Assembly (NCBI RefSeq): GCF_043641555.1
Contig: NZ_JBHZRJ010000004.1
Coordinates: 310,001-374,000 of the forward strand
Direction: 5' to 3'
Origin: Saccharospirillum alexandrii_A
Lineage (GTDB): Bacteria; Pseudomonadota; Gammaproteobacteria; Pseudomonadales; Natronospirillaceae
Length of the DNA stretch: 64,000 nucleotides
Part shown: piece after piece, positions 26,535 to 34,751 of the stretch
Layout: each line of letters begins with the position of its first letter
How positions within the stretch are numbered: the stretch's first letter is position 1
The notes under the pieces: generated by a model
Databases searched by the model: none
What the model was told of the DNA's origin: nothing
What the model saw: the letters and a program-made list of their open reading frames with translations, nothing else
Made by a program: the position numbers and the translations under genes

Positions 26535-26623
26535 GGCCGCCCACCCAAATAACCGGGAGCGTCAGCCGCCGCCGTGGCGGAGCTGACCAACCCCACAAGA
26601 ACAAGAACAGGATGGAGAGTGCG

Positions 26624-27535
26624 ATGTCCAGCAATGCCGCGACAAGCAGTACAACCCATGAGCACTATTATGTGCCCGCGCAAAGCCGTTTACCGGTGTG
26701 GATGGCCTTTGGCATGTTCCTCACCGTTTTCGGTGCAGGTAACATGATGAACGACATGTCATCAGGCGTTCAGGACTCCGGTTCACACTGGTGGTTCTTC
26801 GCCGGCGCACTGGTGTTCGCCGTGGTGATGTACAACTGGTTCAGTAAGGTTATTCGCGAAAACCACGCTGGCCTGAACAGTGCCCAGCTGAAGAAATCCT
26901 ATGTCTGGGGCATGGGCTGGTTCATTTTCTCGGAAGTGATGTTTTTCGCCGCCTTTTTCGGGGCCCTGTTCTACGTTCGCAATTTTGTAGGTCCCTGGCT
27001 TGGCGGTGAGGGCGACAAGGGTGTCACCAACTACCTGTACCCGGGCTTTGAGTTCAGCTGGCCAATGCTCAGCAACCCGGACAATGGCCTGTTTCAGGCA
27101 CCGGAAGCGGTCATTCATGCCTTTGGCCTGCCCCTGATCAACACCATCATCCTGATCGCCTCAAGCATTACGCTGACCGTTGCGCATCATGCGTTGCGTG
27201 CCGGACACCGCAAACAACTGAATATCTGGCTCGGTATTACCGTCGCATTGGGGATCATCTTTCTGTTCTTCCAGGCGGAAGAATACATTGAGGCGTATCA
27301 GCACCTGGGCTTAACGCTGGAGAGTGGCATCTACGGGTCAACCTTCTTTATGCTGACCGGTTTCCACGGCGCTCACGTGACCATTGGTACCTTTATGCTG
27401 GCGGTGCAGCTGGTGCGGTCAATTCGGGGTCACTTCAAAGCAGAAGATCATTTCGGGTTTGAGGCATCAGCCTGGTACTGGCACTTTGTCGACGTGGTCT
27501 GGCTGTGTCTGTTTGTATTGGTCTACTGGATTTAA
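26624..27535 (+). CDS. coxC: Cytochrome c oxidase subunit III
   Basis: This seven-helix subunit stabilises the oxidase. The 303 residues contain the subunit III signatures WGMGWFIFSEVMFFAAFFG, FQAEEYIEAY, TGFHGAHVTIGTFML and the C-terminal WYWHFVDVVWLCLFVLVYW. ATG at 26624 (MSSNAATSS) was chosen because GGAGAG precedes it at the right distance; ATG 26612 lies on top of that site. Confidence 0.96.
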   Translation: MSSNAATSSTTHEHYYVPAQSRLPVWMAFGMFLTVFGAGNMMNDMSSGVQDSGSHWWFFAGALVFAVVMYNWFSKVIRENHAGLNSAQLKKSYVWGMGWFIFSEVMFFAAFFGALFYVRNFVGPWLGGEGDKGVTNYLYPGFEFSWPMLSNPDNGLFQAPEAVIHAFGLPLINTIILIASSITLTVAHHALRAGHRKQLNIWLGITVALGIIFLFFQAEEYIEAYQHLGLTLESGIYGSTFFMLTGFHGAHVTIGTFMLAVQLVRSIRGHFKAEDHFGFEASAWYWHFVDVVWLCLFVLVYWI

Positions 27536-27554
27536 CGGCAGGCCCGGCTTTCTG

Positions 27555-27577
27555 ACGGAGCCTGTTCCGGGCTCCGT
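27555..27577. terminator. Hairpin between convergent coxC and DUF2909 gene
   Basis: ACGGAGCC-TGTTCCG-GGCTCCGT forms an 8-bp GC-rich stem with a 7-base loop in the 54-bp convergent gap. There is no T run on either side, so termination is plausible but not certain. Confidence 0.45.
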
Positions 27578-27589
27578 CGATTCACTGCC

Positions 27590-27808
27590 TCAGTAGCGTC
27601 CGCTCCAGGGTGCACCCTGAGACAGCTCGCCAGTCATATAGCCATACACCAGCACGATGACAATCATGACGGCCAGACTTACCCTGACGGTCAGCAGTTT
27701 GACCATTCGTTTTGACTCCGGCTCGTCTTTGAACAAGGCCACCAGGGCACCGCTCAGTGACAGCAACATGGCAATGATCAGCACCACCATGATGACTTTT
27801 AGCAACAT
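27590..27808 (-). CDS. Twin transmembrane DUF2909 protein
   Basis: The 72-residue protein has two hydrophobic helices (LLKVIMVVLIIAMLLSLSGAL and VRVSLAVMIVIVLVYGYM) joined by the charged loop KDEPESKRMVK, the DUF2909 family pattern. It is encoded against the direction of the cox operon, between coxC and SURF1. The same placement occurs in the P. aeruginosa cox locus (PA0109), suggesting a conserved if unknown link to the oxidase. Confidence 0.85.
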   Translation of the reverse strand: MLLKVIMVVLIIAMLLSLSGALVALFKDEPESKRMVKLLTVRVSLAVMIVIVLVYGYMTGELSQGAPWSGRY

Positions 27809-27862
27809 ATTTCTGGCTCCTGATAGATTGGGTTGGTTTGGTTACGGAATTGACGGCACGTT

Positions 27863-28603
27863 ATGACATTCAAGCCCGGTGTGGCGCTTACGATCTTTGT
27901 AGCGGTTTTCTTGCCGCTGTTCATTGCGCTGGGGTACTGGCAGCTTAACAGAGCTGAACAGAAAACCCAGCTGGAAGCGCAGTTGCAGGCGCGCACCGTC
28001 ATTGAACTACTGACAGAAAGCACTCGCCCCGTTGATTACCAGCACTATCGACTGCGCGGCGAACTGGACATCGACAAAGCCTGGTTACTGGATAATCGCA
28101 CCTGGGAAGGCCGGGTCGGGTACGAAGTCTGGGTGCCACTGGATGCCGGCAACCGCTGGTATCTGGTATCGCTCGGCTGGGTACCGGGGTCGGCTGACCG
28201 GCGACAGTTACCCGCTCTGACACTGCCCCCGGGTACCAGGGACTGGGTCGGGCAATGGCGTCCACTGAGTGACAGCATTGTTCTGGCGGATACGCCACTG
28301 ACCGATGCGTGGCCCCAGGTTATTCAGGCCATAGCGCCGCAGTCAATGGCGGAAAAAATGCAACGCCAGCCGCCGGCGGGTTTATTACAATTGACCGCAG
28401 GTCAGCCGGGTGTTGGTCAGATCAACTGGACACCTTCGGTGATGTCGGCCGATATGCACACCGGCTATGCCCTGCAGTGGTTTGCCATGGCCATTGCGCT
28501 GGCGGGCATGTATGGCTTCGCTGGGCTTCACTTTGGCAAGCGACACCGGCAACAACAAACAAACAGTTCGAGCTCTGTCGAGCAGAACTCTAACCCCAAG
28601 TGA
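27863..28603 (+). CDS. SURF1 family cytochrome oxidase assembly protein
   Basis: SURF1 proteins help place heme a in subunit I. The 246 residues have the two flanking membrane helices (VALTIFVAVFLPLFIALGYW at the N-terminus and YALQWFAMAIALAGMYGFAG near the C-terminus) and the intervening periplasmic domain with the typical LGYWQLNRAEQK and YHRL-like QHYRLRGELD motifs. The heme-contacting region is HTGYALQWFAM. It belongs to the second half of the cox locus. Confidence 0.92.
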   Translation: MTFKPGVALTIFVAVFLPLFIALGYWQLNRAEQKTQLEAQLQARTVIELLTESTRPVDYQHYRLRGELDIDKAWLLDNRTWEGRVGYEVWVPLDAGNRWYLVSLGWVPGSADRRQLPALTLPPGTRDWVGQWRPLSDSIVLADTPLTDAWPQVIQAIAPQSMAEKMQRQPPAGLLQLTAGQPGVGQINWTPSVMSADMHTGYALQWFAMAIALAGMYGFAGLHFGKRHRQQQTNSSSSVEQNSNPK

Positions 28604-28642
28604 CTCCGGCGTTCTGGTATTCAGGATCGCCGTGCGGAGAAG

Positions 28643-29227
28643 ATGATGACTCAATCCACTCAGATGGCACCGCGCAGCAACGGTTTTAACAAGCTGCAAA
28701 TGCTGGTGATACTGCTGACGCCCTTGCTGGTGATGGCGTCGTCGACGCTGCTGTATTTTTCCGGCTGGCTGACACCGGATGAACGGGTCAACAAAGGCAT
28801 TTTGCTGACGCCGGTACTGCAACTGGAAGACCTGGGTCTGAAGTTGGAGTCGGTTAATCCCGATCGCCAGTGGCTGATGGTGCAGACCTCGGCGAGCTGC
28901 CAGGCTGAGTGCGAACAGCAAGTGTATCTGCAGCGCCAAACGCATGTGGCACTGGGTAAGAACGAACCGCGCATGAAGCGATTGTTGTTGTCCCGCACCA
29001 CCGGGCTGGAGGGGCTGACTGAACAGTATCCGGGCCTTGAGCTGCACCCGCTGACGGGCGTGTCCGACGCATTCCGCGAACAGGTGCCAGCGCAGTTCAG
29101 CGACCAGAACTATGTGTTCATTGTGGATCCGCTGGGGAATATCCCGTTGTATTTCGCGCCCGGAAACACCTTCAAAGATCAGCTGGATGATCTGAAAAAA
29201 CTGTTGAAGTTGTCGACGATTGGTTAG
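28643..29227 (+). CDS. Cox-cluster membrane-anchored protein of unknown function
   Basis: The 194 residues have a single N-terminal membrane segment (LVILLTPLLVMASSTLLYFSG) and a periplasmic domain that looks like a thioredoxin/SCO-type fold without the Cys-x3-Cys pair (MVQTSASCQAECEQQVYLQRQ has a CQAEC; late motif VFIVDPLGNIPLYF). A protein of this type lies between SURF1 and ctaA in pseudomonads (PA0111). The CxxxC spacing resembles the copper site of SCO proteins, so a metallochaperone role is possible but unproven. Confidence 0.75.
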   Translation: MMTQSTQMAPRSNGFNKLQMLVILLTPLLVMASSTLLYFSGWLTPDERVNKGILLTPVLQLEDLGLKLESVNPDRQWLMVQTSASCQAECEQQVYLQRQTHVALGKNEPRMKRLLLSRTTGLEGLTEQYPGLELHPLTGVSDAFREQVPAQFSDQNYVFIVDPLGNIPLYFAPGNTFKDQLDDLKKLLKLSTIG

Positions 29228-29288
29228 TCACTGAGGCCCGGGGCAGGGTGAGGCCCCAGTGCGATCGAACAAGAAAAATGAGGAATGG

Positions 29289-30305
29289 ATGGTGTCTAGT
29301 TACGGTGTAAAACCTGGCTTCAAGCTGGCGGCCTTTGCCACCCTGTTTGCTATTTCAGTGGTGGTTCTGGGTTCGTTTACCCGCCTGGTGGATGCGGGTC
29401 TGGGCTGCCCCGACTGGCCAACCTGTTACGGCCACGTTTGGGCACCGCAAACCGACGAACAGATCAGTCGCGCCAACGAGGCCTTTCCGGAAATACCGGT
29501 CGATCTGGAAAAAACCTGGCCGGAAATGGTGCATCGGTATCTGGCCTCTTTGCTTGGCTTGCTGATTCTGATTCTGGCGGTGGTGTCGTTCCGTCATCGT
29601 CACCGGCCAGAGCAACCCTTTAAGTTGCCATTATTGCTGCTGTTCATGGTTATTCTGCAAGGCGCCTTTGGCGCCTGGACAGTAACGCTGAAACTCTGGC
29701 CCCAGGTGGTGACCGCGCACCTGCTGGGTGGCTTTGCCACCTTTACGCTACTCTGGTTGCTGACCCTGCGTTTGCGGGGAGCGCCCGCCGGGTTGCGATT
29801 CTCAAGCGCTCCACGTCAGCTACCCAGGGTGTTGGCGGCGCTTACCCTGGCGGTCGTCATCGGGCAGGTGTTTCTCGGCGGCTGGACGACGTCCAACTAT
29901 GCCGCGCTCGCCTGTCCGGATCTGTTTACCTGTCAGACCCAGTGGTGGCCGGAAGCCGATTATATTGCGGGGTTTGATCTGGCCCATCCCATTGGTCCCA
30001 ACTACCTGGGCGGGCATCTTGATATCCCCGCCCGTACGGCGATCCATATGGCTCACCGGATTGGGGCTATCATTACCACGGTGATGTGTCTGTGGCTGAT
30101 CTGGCGACTGGTCGCCATTCGCTTTGCCGGCCTCGCCAGTGCACTCTTGCTGATTCTGGTGGCGCAAGTCACACTGGGTCTGAGCAACATCTATTTTGGT
30201 TTGCCGCTGACGGTGGCGGTGTTACACAATCTGGGCGGGGCGCTGTTGTTAGCAACAGTAGCGACCGTCAATTTCACTTTGTACCGAGAGGCCAAGCATG
30301 TCTAA
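29289..30305 (+). CDS. ctaA: Heme A synthase (COX15/CtaA)
   Basis: CtaA oxidises the methyl group of heme O to the formyl group of heme A. The 338 residues form eight membrane helices; the first block has GSFTRLVDAGLGCPDWPTCYGH with the conserved Cys pair region, MVHRYLASLLGLLI, then in the second half GGWTTSNYAALACPD and MAHRIGAIITTVM and the final VLHNLGGALLLATV (His ligands). The start ATG 29289 (MVSSYGVKPGF) has GAGG upstream; GTG at 29259 would add ten residues. Its 3' end overlaps ctaB by eight bases. Confidence 0.95.
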   Translation: MVSSYGVKPGFKLAAFATLFAISVVVLGSFTRLVDAGLGCPDWPTCYGHVWAPQTDEQISRANEAFPEIPVDLEKTWPEMVHRYLASLLGLLILILAVVSFRHRHRPEQPFKLPLLLLFMVILQGAFGAWTVTLKLWPQVVTAHLLGGFATFTLLWLLTLRLRGAPAGLRFSSAPRQLPRVLAALTLAVVIGQVFLGGWTTSNYAALACPDLFTCQTQWWPEADYIAGFDLAHPIGPNYLGGHLDIPARTAIHMAHRIGAIITTVMCLWLIWRLVAIRFAGLASALLLILVAQVTLGLSNIYFGLPLTVAVLHNLGGALLLATVATVNFTLYREAKHV

Positions 30306-31200
30306 AACAATAACGGCCCCTGTCAGCCCCCGAGCCTGGCATGACTATTACGAGATGACCAAGCCCAAGGTCGTCATGCTGATGCTGATTACCGCCTGGG
30401 TAGGGATGGCACTGGCCCCGCAGCAGGGCGCTGCCGGGCTGGTCAACTGGGTGTTTGGCACGCTGGGCATCGCTGCCCTGGCGGCCGCGGGCGCTGCGTT
30501 CAACCATCTGGTTGATCACAAAATCGATCAGCTGATGGCCCGTACTCACCGGCGCCCGGTCGCCACTGGCCGCGTTAGCCAGCGCAACGGGCTGATCTTT
30601 GCGTTTGGTCTGACGCTGACCGGCTTTGCCGTACTGATGGTGTTTGTGAACGCCTTAACGGCCTGGCTTACCCTGGCTTCAATGGTGGGCTATGCGGTGA
30701 TCTACACCGGCTTTTTGAAGCGGGCCACGCCACAGAATATCGTTATCGGCGGGCTGGCGGGTGCCATGCCACCGTTGCTGGGCTGGACCGCTGTTTCCGG
30801 CAGCATTGGCGCCCTGCCGTTATTGCTGGTGCTGATCATCTTCGCCTGGACACCGCCACACTTCTGGGCCCTGGCAATACATCGCATCAAGGACTACCAG
30901 AACGCCGACATCCCGATGATGCCGGTCACCCACGGCATTCAATACACCAAGATCCACGTCTGGCTGTACAGCTGGTTGTTGCTGGCGATCAGTCTGCTGC
31001 CCTTCGCCACTCTGAACATGGGGCCGGTGTATGCGATTTGTGCGCTGGCACTGGGGTTGCGTTACTTGCAGTGGAACTGGTGGTTGTTGATGGATCGTAA
31101 AGTCGATGCCGCCTGGGGCTCGTTCAAGTTCTCGATTACCTATTTGCTGTTATTATTTGTGGCCCTGCTACTGGATCATTCGATCAGGACCTTTCTATGA
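30298..31200 (+). CDS. ctaB: Protoheme IX farnesyltransferase (COX10/CtaB)
   Basis: CtaB adds a farnesyl chain to heme B, giving heme O for CtaA. The 300 residues show the UbiA-type motif AAAGAAFNHLVDHKIDQLMARTHRRP (Asp-rich prenyl diphosphate site, positions ~62-87), the second loop YTGFLKRATPQNIVIGGLAGAMPP and WTPPHFWALAIHR. It overlaps ctaA by eight bases and the SCO gene by four (ATGA), so the three are translationally coupled. Confidence 0.96.
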   Translation: MSKTITAPVSPRAWHDYYEMTKPKVVMLMLITAWVGMALAPQQGAAGLVNWVFGTLGIAALAAAGAAFNHLVDHKIDQLMARTHRRPVATGRVSQRNGLIFAFGLTLTGFAVLMVFVNALTAWLTLASMVGYAVIYTGFLKRATPQNIVIGGLAGAMPPLLGWTAVSGSIGALPLLLVLIIFAWTPPHFWALAIHRIKDYQNADIPMMPVTHGIQYTKIHVWLYSWLLLAISLLPFATLNMGPVYAICALALGLRYLQWNWWLLMDRKVDAAWGSFKFSITYLLLLFVALLLDHSIRTFL

Positions 31201-31856
31201 CCACCGAGACCCTGCCAGCATCGCCCAATCGTCGAATTCTCTGGACGTCTCTGGCCTTGTTTGGTCTGGTGGCGGTGGTGTTTGCCGGGTCTATCTACAG
31301 AACGGTCAACGCCTCGCCTGATCTCAAAGCCGAGCTTGAGCGACGCGATACCCTCTATTTCGACACAGTGCGCGAGGTACCGGTGGTTGAGCTGGTCTCG
31401 CACCAGGGGGAAGCTTTCTCCACGGCCGATCTCAATGGCCAGTGGCACGTGATCAATTTCGGTTACACCTTCTGCCCCGATATCTGCCCGACCAACATGA
31501 CGGACATGGCCCAGGCCTACCGGACGCTCACCGAGCAGGGGCTTTCCGACCAGGTGCGGATGTGGATGGTCACCGTTGACCCGGCGCGCGATACACCGGA
31601 AGTGCTGTCTGAGTATGTGCCTTTCTTCCACCCCGAGTTCACCGGCCTCACCGGTGATGTCGCCGACCTGCAAACTCTGGCACAACAGCTGAATACCCTA
31701 TTCTATCCCGAGGGTGAAGGCGAGGTGTACACCGTTGCCCACAGCGACAACATCGCCATCATCAACCCCGAGGGGGAATACCGGGCGCTGCTGCGGCCGC
31801 CACATACCCCGAGCCAGATCGCTGAAGTGATGGCCTTGCTGGTCGAATACGACTAG
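31197..31856 (+). CDS. SCO1/SenC copper chaperone for cytochrome oxidase
   Basis: SCO proteins deliver copper to the CuA site of CoxB. The 219 residues have one N-terminal anchor (LALFGLVAVVFAGSIY) and a thioredoxin-like domain with the copper ligands CPDICPTNM (~93) and a distal His in YTVAHSDNIAIINP. It is the last gene of the cox locus; its stop overlaps that of the convergent cobalamin-binding protein by four bases. Confidence 0.95.
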   Translation: MTTETLPASPNRRILWTSLALFGLVAVVFAGSIYRTVNASPDLKAELERRDTLYFDTVREVPVVELVSHQGEAFSTADLNGQWHVINFGYTFCPDICPTNMTDMAQAYRTLTEQGLSDQVRMWMVTVDPARDTPEVLSEYVPFFHPEFTGLTGDVADLQTLAQQLNTLFYPEGEGEVYTVAHSDNIAIINPEGEYRALLRPPHTPSQIAEVMALLVEYD

Positions 31857-32710
31857 TCCATCCGCTCCCGAACCTGGTCCATTGCCTCACAGAGATTCGT
31901 TGCCCCGCTGACCAGGGCGGGGACGGGCCGGTGCATGGTGTCCGGGTCGGTTTCCAGCAAGGCTTGGTTGGCAACCGCCTGCAACTGCGGCCACTGCTGC
32001 CAGCTGGTGTCATCACCCGAGGTAACAATCACCTCCGGGTTCTTGTCGATCACTGCCTCCAGGCTGACCTGGGGCGAGAGCATCGGCAGATCAGCGAAGA
32101 CGTTAACCCCACCGCACATCTCGATGATCTGGCTGATAAAGGTTGCGCCGTTTAACGTAATCAACGGGTCGTGCCAGACCTGATAAAACACCTGCAGCGC
32201 AGCTTTTTCGCCGTACTTCCGGGTCAGGTGTTCGATGTCACCACTGAACCGGTCGGCCACCTGGTTGGCGCTCTCTTCCCGGCCGGTCAGCTGGCCAAAC
32301 TGGCGCAAGGTACGTTCAATATCGGCGAAGGTTTGCGGGTCGGAGATGAATACCGGATAACCCAGGGCTCGTAACCGGCTGATCTGGTCGCGATTGCCAC
32401 CGCTGGTAAAGGCGATCAGCAGGTCGGGCTCGAGCGATACGATGGCCTCGGTATTGAGGGCGTTGTAGTCGCCCACCCGGGGCAGTTCCTGTGCCGCGGG
32501 CGGGTAGTCGGCATAGGCAACGGTGGCCAGAATCAGATCGCCGGCATCGATGTTGAACAACAGCTCGGTGGCATGGGGGACCAGGCTGACGATGCGCTGG
32601 GCAGGCCGGTCGAGTACCAGGGTGTCGCCAACATCGTCGACGAGCTGGATATCGGCCCATAACCAGGGGGTAAACACCAGCGTCACAAGGCCGGTTACTA
32701 ACGGTTTCAT
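31853..32710 (-). CDS. Periplasmic cobalamin-binding protein, BtuF-like
   Basis: The 285-residue periplasmic binding protein begins at ATG 32710 (AGGGAG site) with a signal peptide ending in PWLWADIQ. The helical-backbone fold typical of BtuF/FhuD proteins shows in RPAQRIVSLVPHATELLFNI, RVGDYNALNTEAIVSLEPDL and EVIVTSGDD. A cobalamin riboswitch lies in its leader, so B12 or corrinoid uptake is the most likely role. The BtuCD partners are not in the window. Longer upstream in-frame readings run into the riboswitch and were rejected. Confidence 0.9.
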   Translation of the reverse strand: MKPLVTGLVTLVFTPWLWADIQLVDDVGDTLVLDRPAQRIVSLVPHATELLFNIDAGDLILATVAYADYPPAAQELPRVGDYNALNTEAIVSLEPDLLIAFTSGGNRDQISRLRALGYPVFISDPQTFADIERTLRQFGQLTGREESANQVADRFSGDIEHLTRKYGEKAALQVFYQVWHDPLITLNGATFISQIIEMCGGVNVFADLPMLSPQVSLEAVIDKNPEVIVTSGDDTSWQQWPQLQAVANQALLETDPDTMHRPVPALVSGATNLCEAMDQVRERMD

Positions 32711-32744
32711 CAAAGAATGCTCCCTAACGCGAGGATGATGGACA

Positions 32745-32945
32745 CCCCGGTCTGTTGAGTGGACCGGCGTCTCCTGGCCTGGACGGGCATTCGGGCTTCG
32801 ACGATACCCAACCATGCGGTTATTAAGCCACTGGCCGATTCGCCTTACCGTTGCGCGACAGCTCCGGATTCTCACCGGATTCCCCCGTGTTACGCATCGC
32901 TGTGTGGGTTTCGCAACCCTGGCAATGCCCAGGTGCAGCGATAGT
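32745..32945 (-). ncRNA. Cobalamin riboswitch
   Basis: On the minus strand the leader of the BtuF-like gene contains the hallmark blocks in order: GGGGGAATCCGGTGAGAATC, then GGAGCTGTCGCGCAACGGTA, then GGCGAATCGGCCAGTGG, i.e. the ligand-binding core including the B12 box. Upstream paired regions (CCTGGGCATTGCCAGG) complete the aptamer. It should repress the downstream gene when adenosylcobalamin is abundant. Borders are approximate. The rest of the 401-bp gap to pip shows nothing else I can name. Confidence 0.93.
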
Positions 32946-33111
32946 AGGGGAAGCGGCGGTGCATCACAATGGCGGTAACCCCGGGGTGCTGTGCAGCCTG
33001 AATTGCCTGTGTCATTATTAGCCGCCGGTCAGTGACCGATGCCTGTAGACGCCAACAGGCCTGTTTACCTGGTTGGCCCTGATAACAAGAAACCCGCGAA
33101 GAGGATGCTGA

Positions 33112-34083
33112 ATGCTGCCGCTATACCCGGAGATTAGACCCTATAACCAAAGCCATCTGGCGGTAAGCGGTGGTCATCAGCTCTATTTTGAAGAATCGGG
33201 AACGGCCGATGGCCTGCCGGTGGTGGTTATCCACGGTGGCCCGGGGGCCGGGTGTTCCGAGCAGATGCGGCGTTTCTTCGACCCTGAACACTACCGCATC
33301 ATCCTCTACGATCAGCGTGGTGCCGGTCAGTCCGAGCCTCATGCTGAAACTAACAACAATACCTCAAAAGCCCTGGTCGATGACCTTGAACAATTGCGCC
33401 AGCACCTGAAGGTTGATCGGTGGGTACTGTTCGGTGGCAGTTGGGGCAGCACCCTGGCGTTGTTGTACGCCCAGGCCTACCCAGCCCAGGTGTCTGCGAT
33501 GATATTGCGTGGCATCTTTCTCGGCCGGCAGCAGGATCTCGACTGGCTGTATCGCAGCGGTGCCGGACGGTATTTTCCGGAAGAGTGGGAGCGCTTTCTG
33601 GAGCCGGTTGAAGGGGCAACCGGAACCGACCTGGTCGAAGATTATTATCAGTTGCTGCATGGCAGCAATGACCTGGCGCGGGTCGGGGCCGCCAAAGCCT
33701 GGGCTCGCTGGGAGGCCGTTAATGCCTCGCTGCGACCCAGCACCCAGTCGCTCGATTACTTCACCCAGACGCATGTGGCGTTAAGCCTGGCGCGCATTTC
33801 GGCGCACTTTTTTCGCGAAAAGTGTTTTCTGGCCGAAAATCAGATTCTAGAAGCGGCCGGAGCGCTGGCCGGCATACCCGGTACCATAGTTCATGGCCGC
33901 TACGACATGATCTGCCCGCCCGAGCAAGCCTGGGCCTTGTCGAAACACTGGCCGGATGCCGAGCTCGACTTCATTCGCGAAGGCGGCCATTCCGCCTTCG
34001 ATCCCGCCAATGTCGATGCGCTGGTGCGCGCCACGCAAAAGTGGAGTCGCTTTCTGCGCCATGACCCGGGGCGGGCAGAATAG
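33112..34083 (+). CDS. pip: Proline iminopeptidase
   Basis: This alpha/beta-hydrolase removes N-terminal proline from peptides. The 323 residues show the oxyanion HGGPGAGCSEQM, YDQRGAGQSEPH, the nucleophile elbow GGSWGSTLAL (Ser ~110), the catalytic Asp in GRYDMICPP and His in GGHSAFDP. The family (S33) length is normal. It is a likely first gene of a unit with dtd. Confidence 0.95.
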   Translation: MLPLYPEIRPYNQSHLAVSGGHQLYFEESGTADGLPVVVIHGGPGAGCSEQMRRFFDPEHYRIILYDQRGAGQSEPHAETNNNTSKALVDDLEQLRQHLKVDRWVLFGGSWGSTLALLYAQAYPAQVSAMILRGIFLGRQQDLDWLYRSGAGRYFPEEWERFLEPVEGATGTDLVEDYYQLLHGSNDLARVGAAKAWARWEAVNASLRPSTQSLDYFTQTHVALSLARISAHFFREKCFLAENQILEAAGALAGIPGTIVHGRYDMICPPEQAWALSKHWPDAELDFIREGGHSAFDPANVDALVRATQKWSRFLRHDPGRAE

Positions 34084-34168
34084 GCTCTCCGGAGTCGTTT
34101 TTTTGCCAAACTCGGCTATGGTTTCAACACACCTTTATTGAACCTCCTGCCAACTGGACGTTATTGCC

Positions 34169-34606
34169 ATGAAAGCCCTGATTCAGCGTGTCACCCGGGC
34201 ACAGGTCACTGTCGACAATGCCACCGTCGGTGCCATTGATCAGGGCTTACTGGTGCTGGTGGGCATTGATCCTGACGATGGCGCGCCAAACATCGAAAAA
34301 ATGGCCCATCGCTTGCTTAATTATCGGGTGTTTGCCGATGCCGATGGGCGCATGAACCTGAACGTCCAGCAAATAAGTGGCGGCGTCTTGCTGGTGCCGC
34401 AGTTCACGCTCTCGGCCGATACCCGCAAGGGCCTGCGGCCCAGTTTTACGTCTGCCGCTGCGCCCGAACACGGGGTGGCGGTGTTTTCATCCCTGGTAGA
34501 GGCGGTGAAACAGCGCCACGAACGGGTCGAGACCGGTCAGTTTGGCGCTAACATGCAAGTGAGCCTGACCAACGACGGGCCGGTTACCTTTTTGCTGGAA
34601 CACTGA
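34169..34606 (+). CDS. dtd: D-aminoacyl-tRNA deacylase
   Basis: Dtd hydrolyses D-aminoacyl-tRNAs and Gly-tRNA(Ala) mischarges. The 145 residues have the family signatures MKALIQRVTRAQVTVD, SGGVLLVPQFTLSADTRKG (the SQFTL-like site, here PQFTL) and the C-terminal NDGPVTFLLE containing the cross-subunit GP motif. It follows pip by 85 bp. Confidence 0.96.
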   Translation: MKALIQRVTRAQVTVDNATVGAIDQGLLVLVGIDPDDGAPNIEKMAHRLLNYRVFADADGRMNLNVQQISGGVLLVPQFTLSADTRKGLRPSFTSAAAPEHGVAVFSSLVEAVKQRHERVETGQFGANMQVSLTNDGPVTFLLEH

Positions 34607-34751
34607 ATGCCAGCAGCAGAGCGCGTGGCGAGTCATCCTTTAGAGGGAGGCGCAAACGACACCCCTGCAATCGCTTGTTGGCACCGAGGCCTTTACAATG
34701 ACTGACCTTCAATAAAAAAACCATGACCGCTTTGATGACTGAGATTGCACC

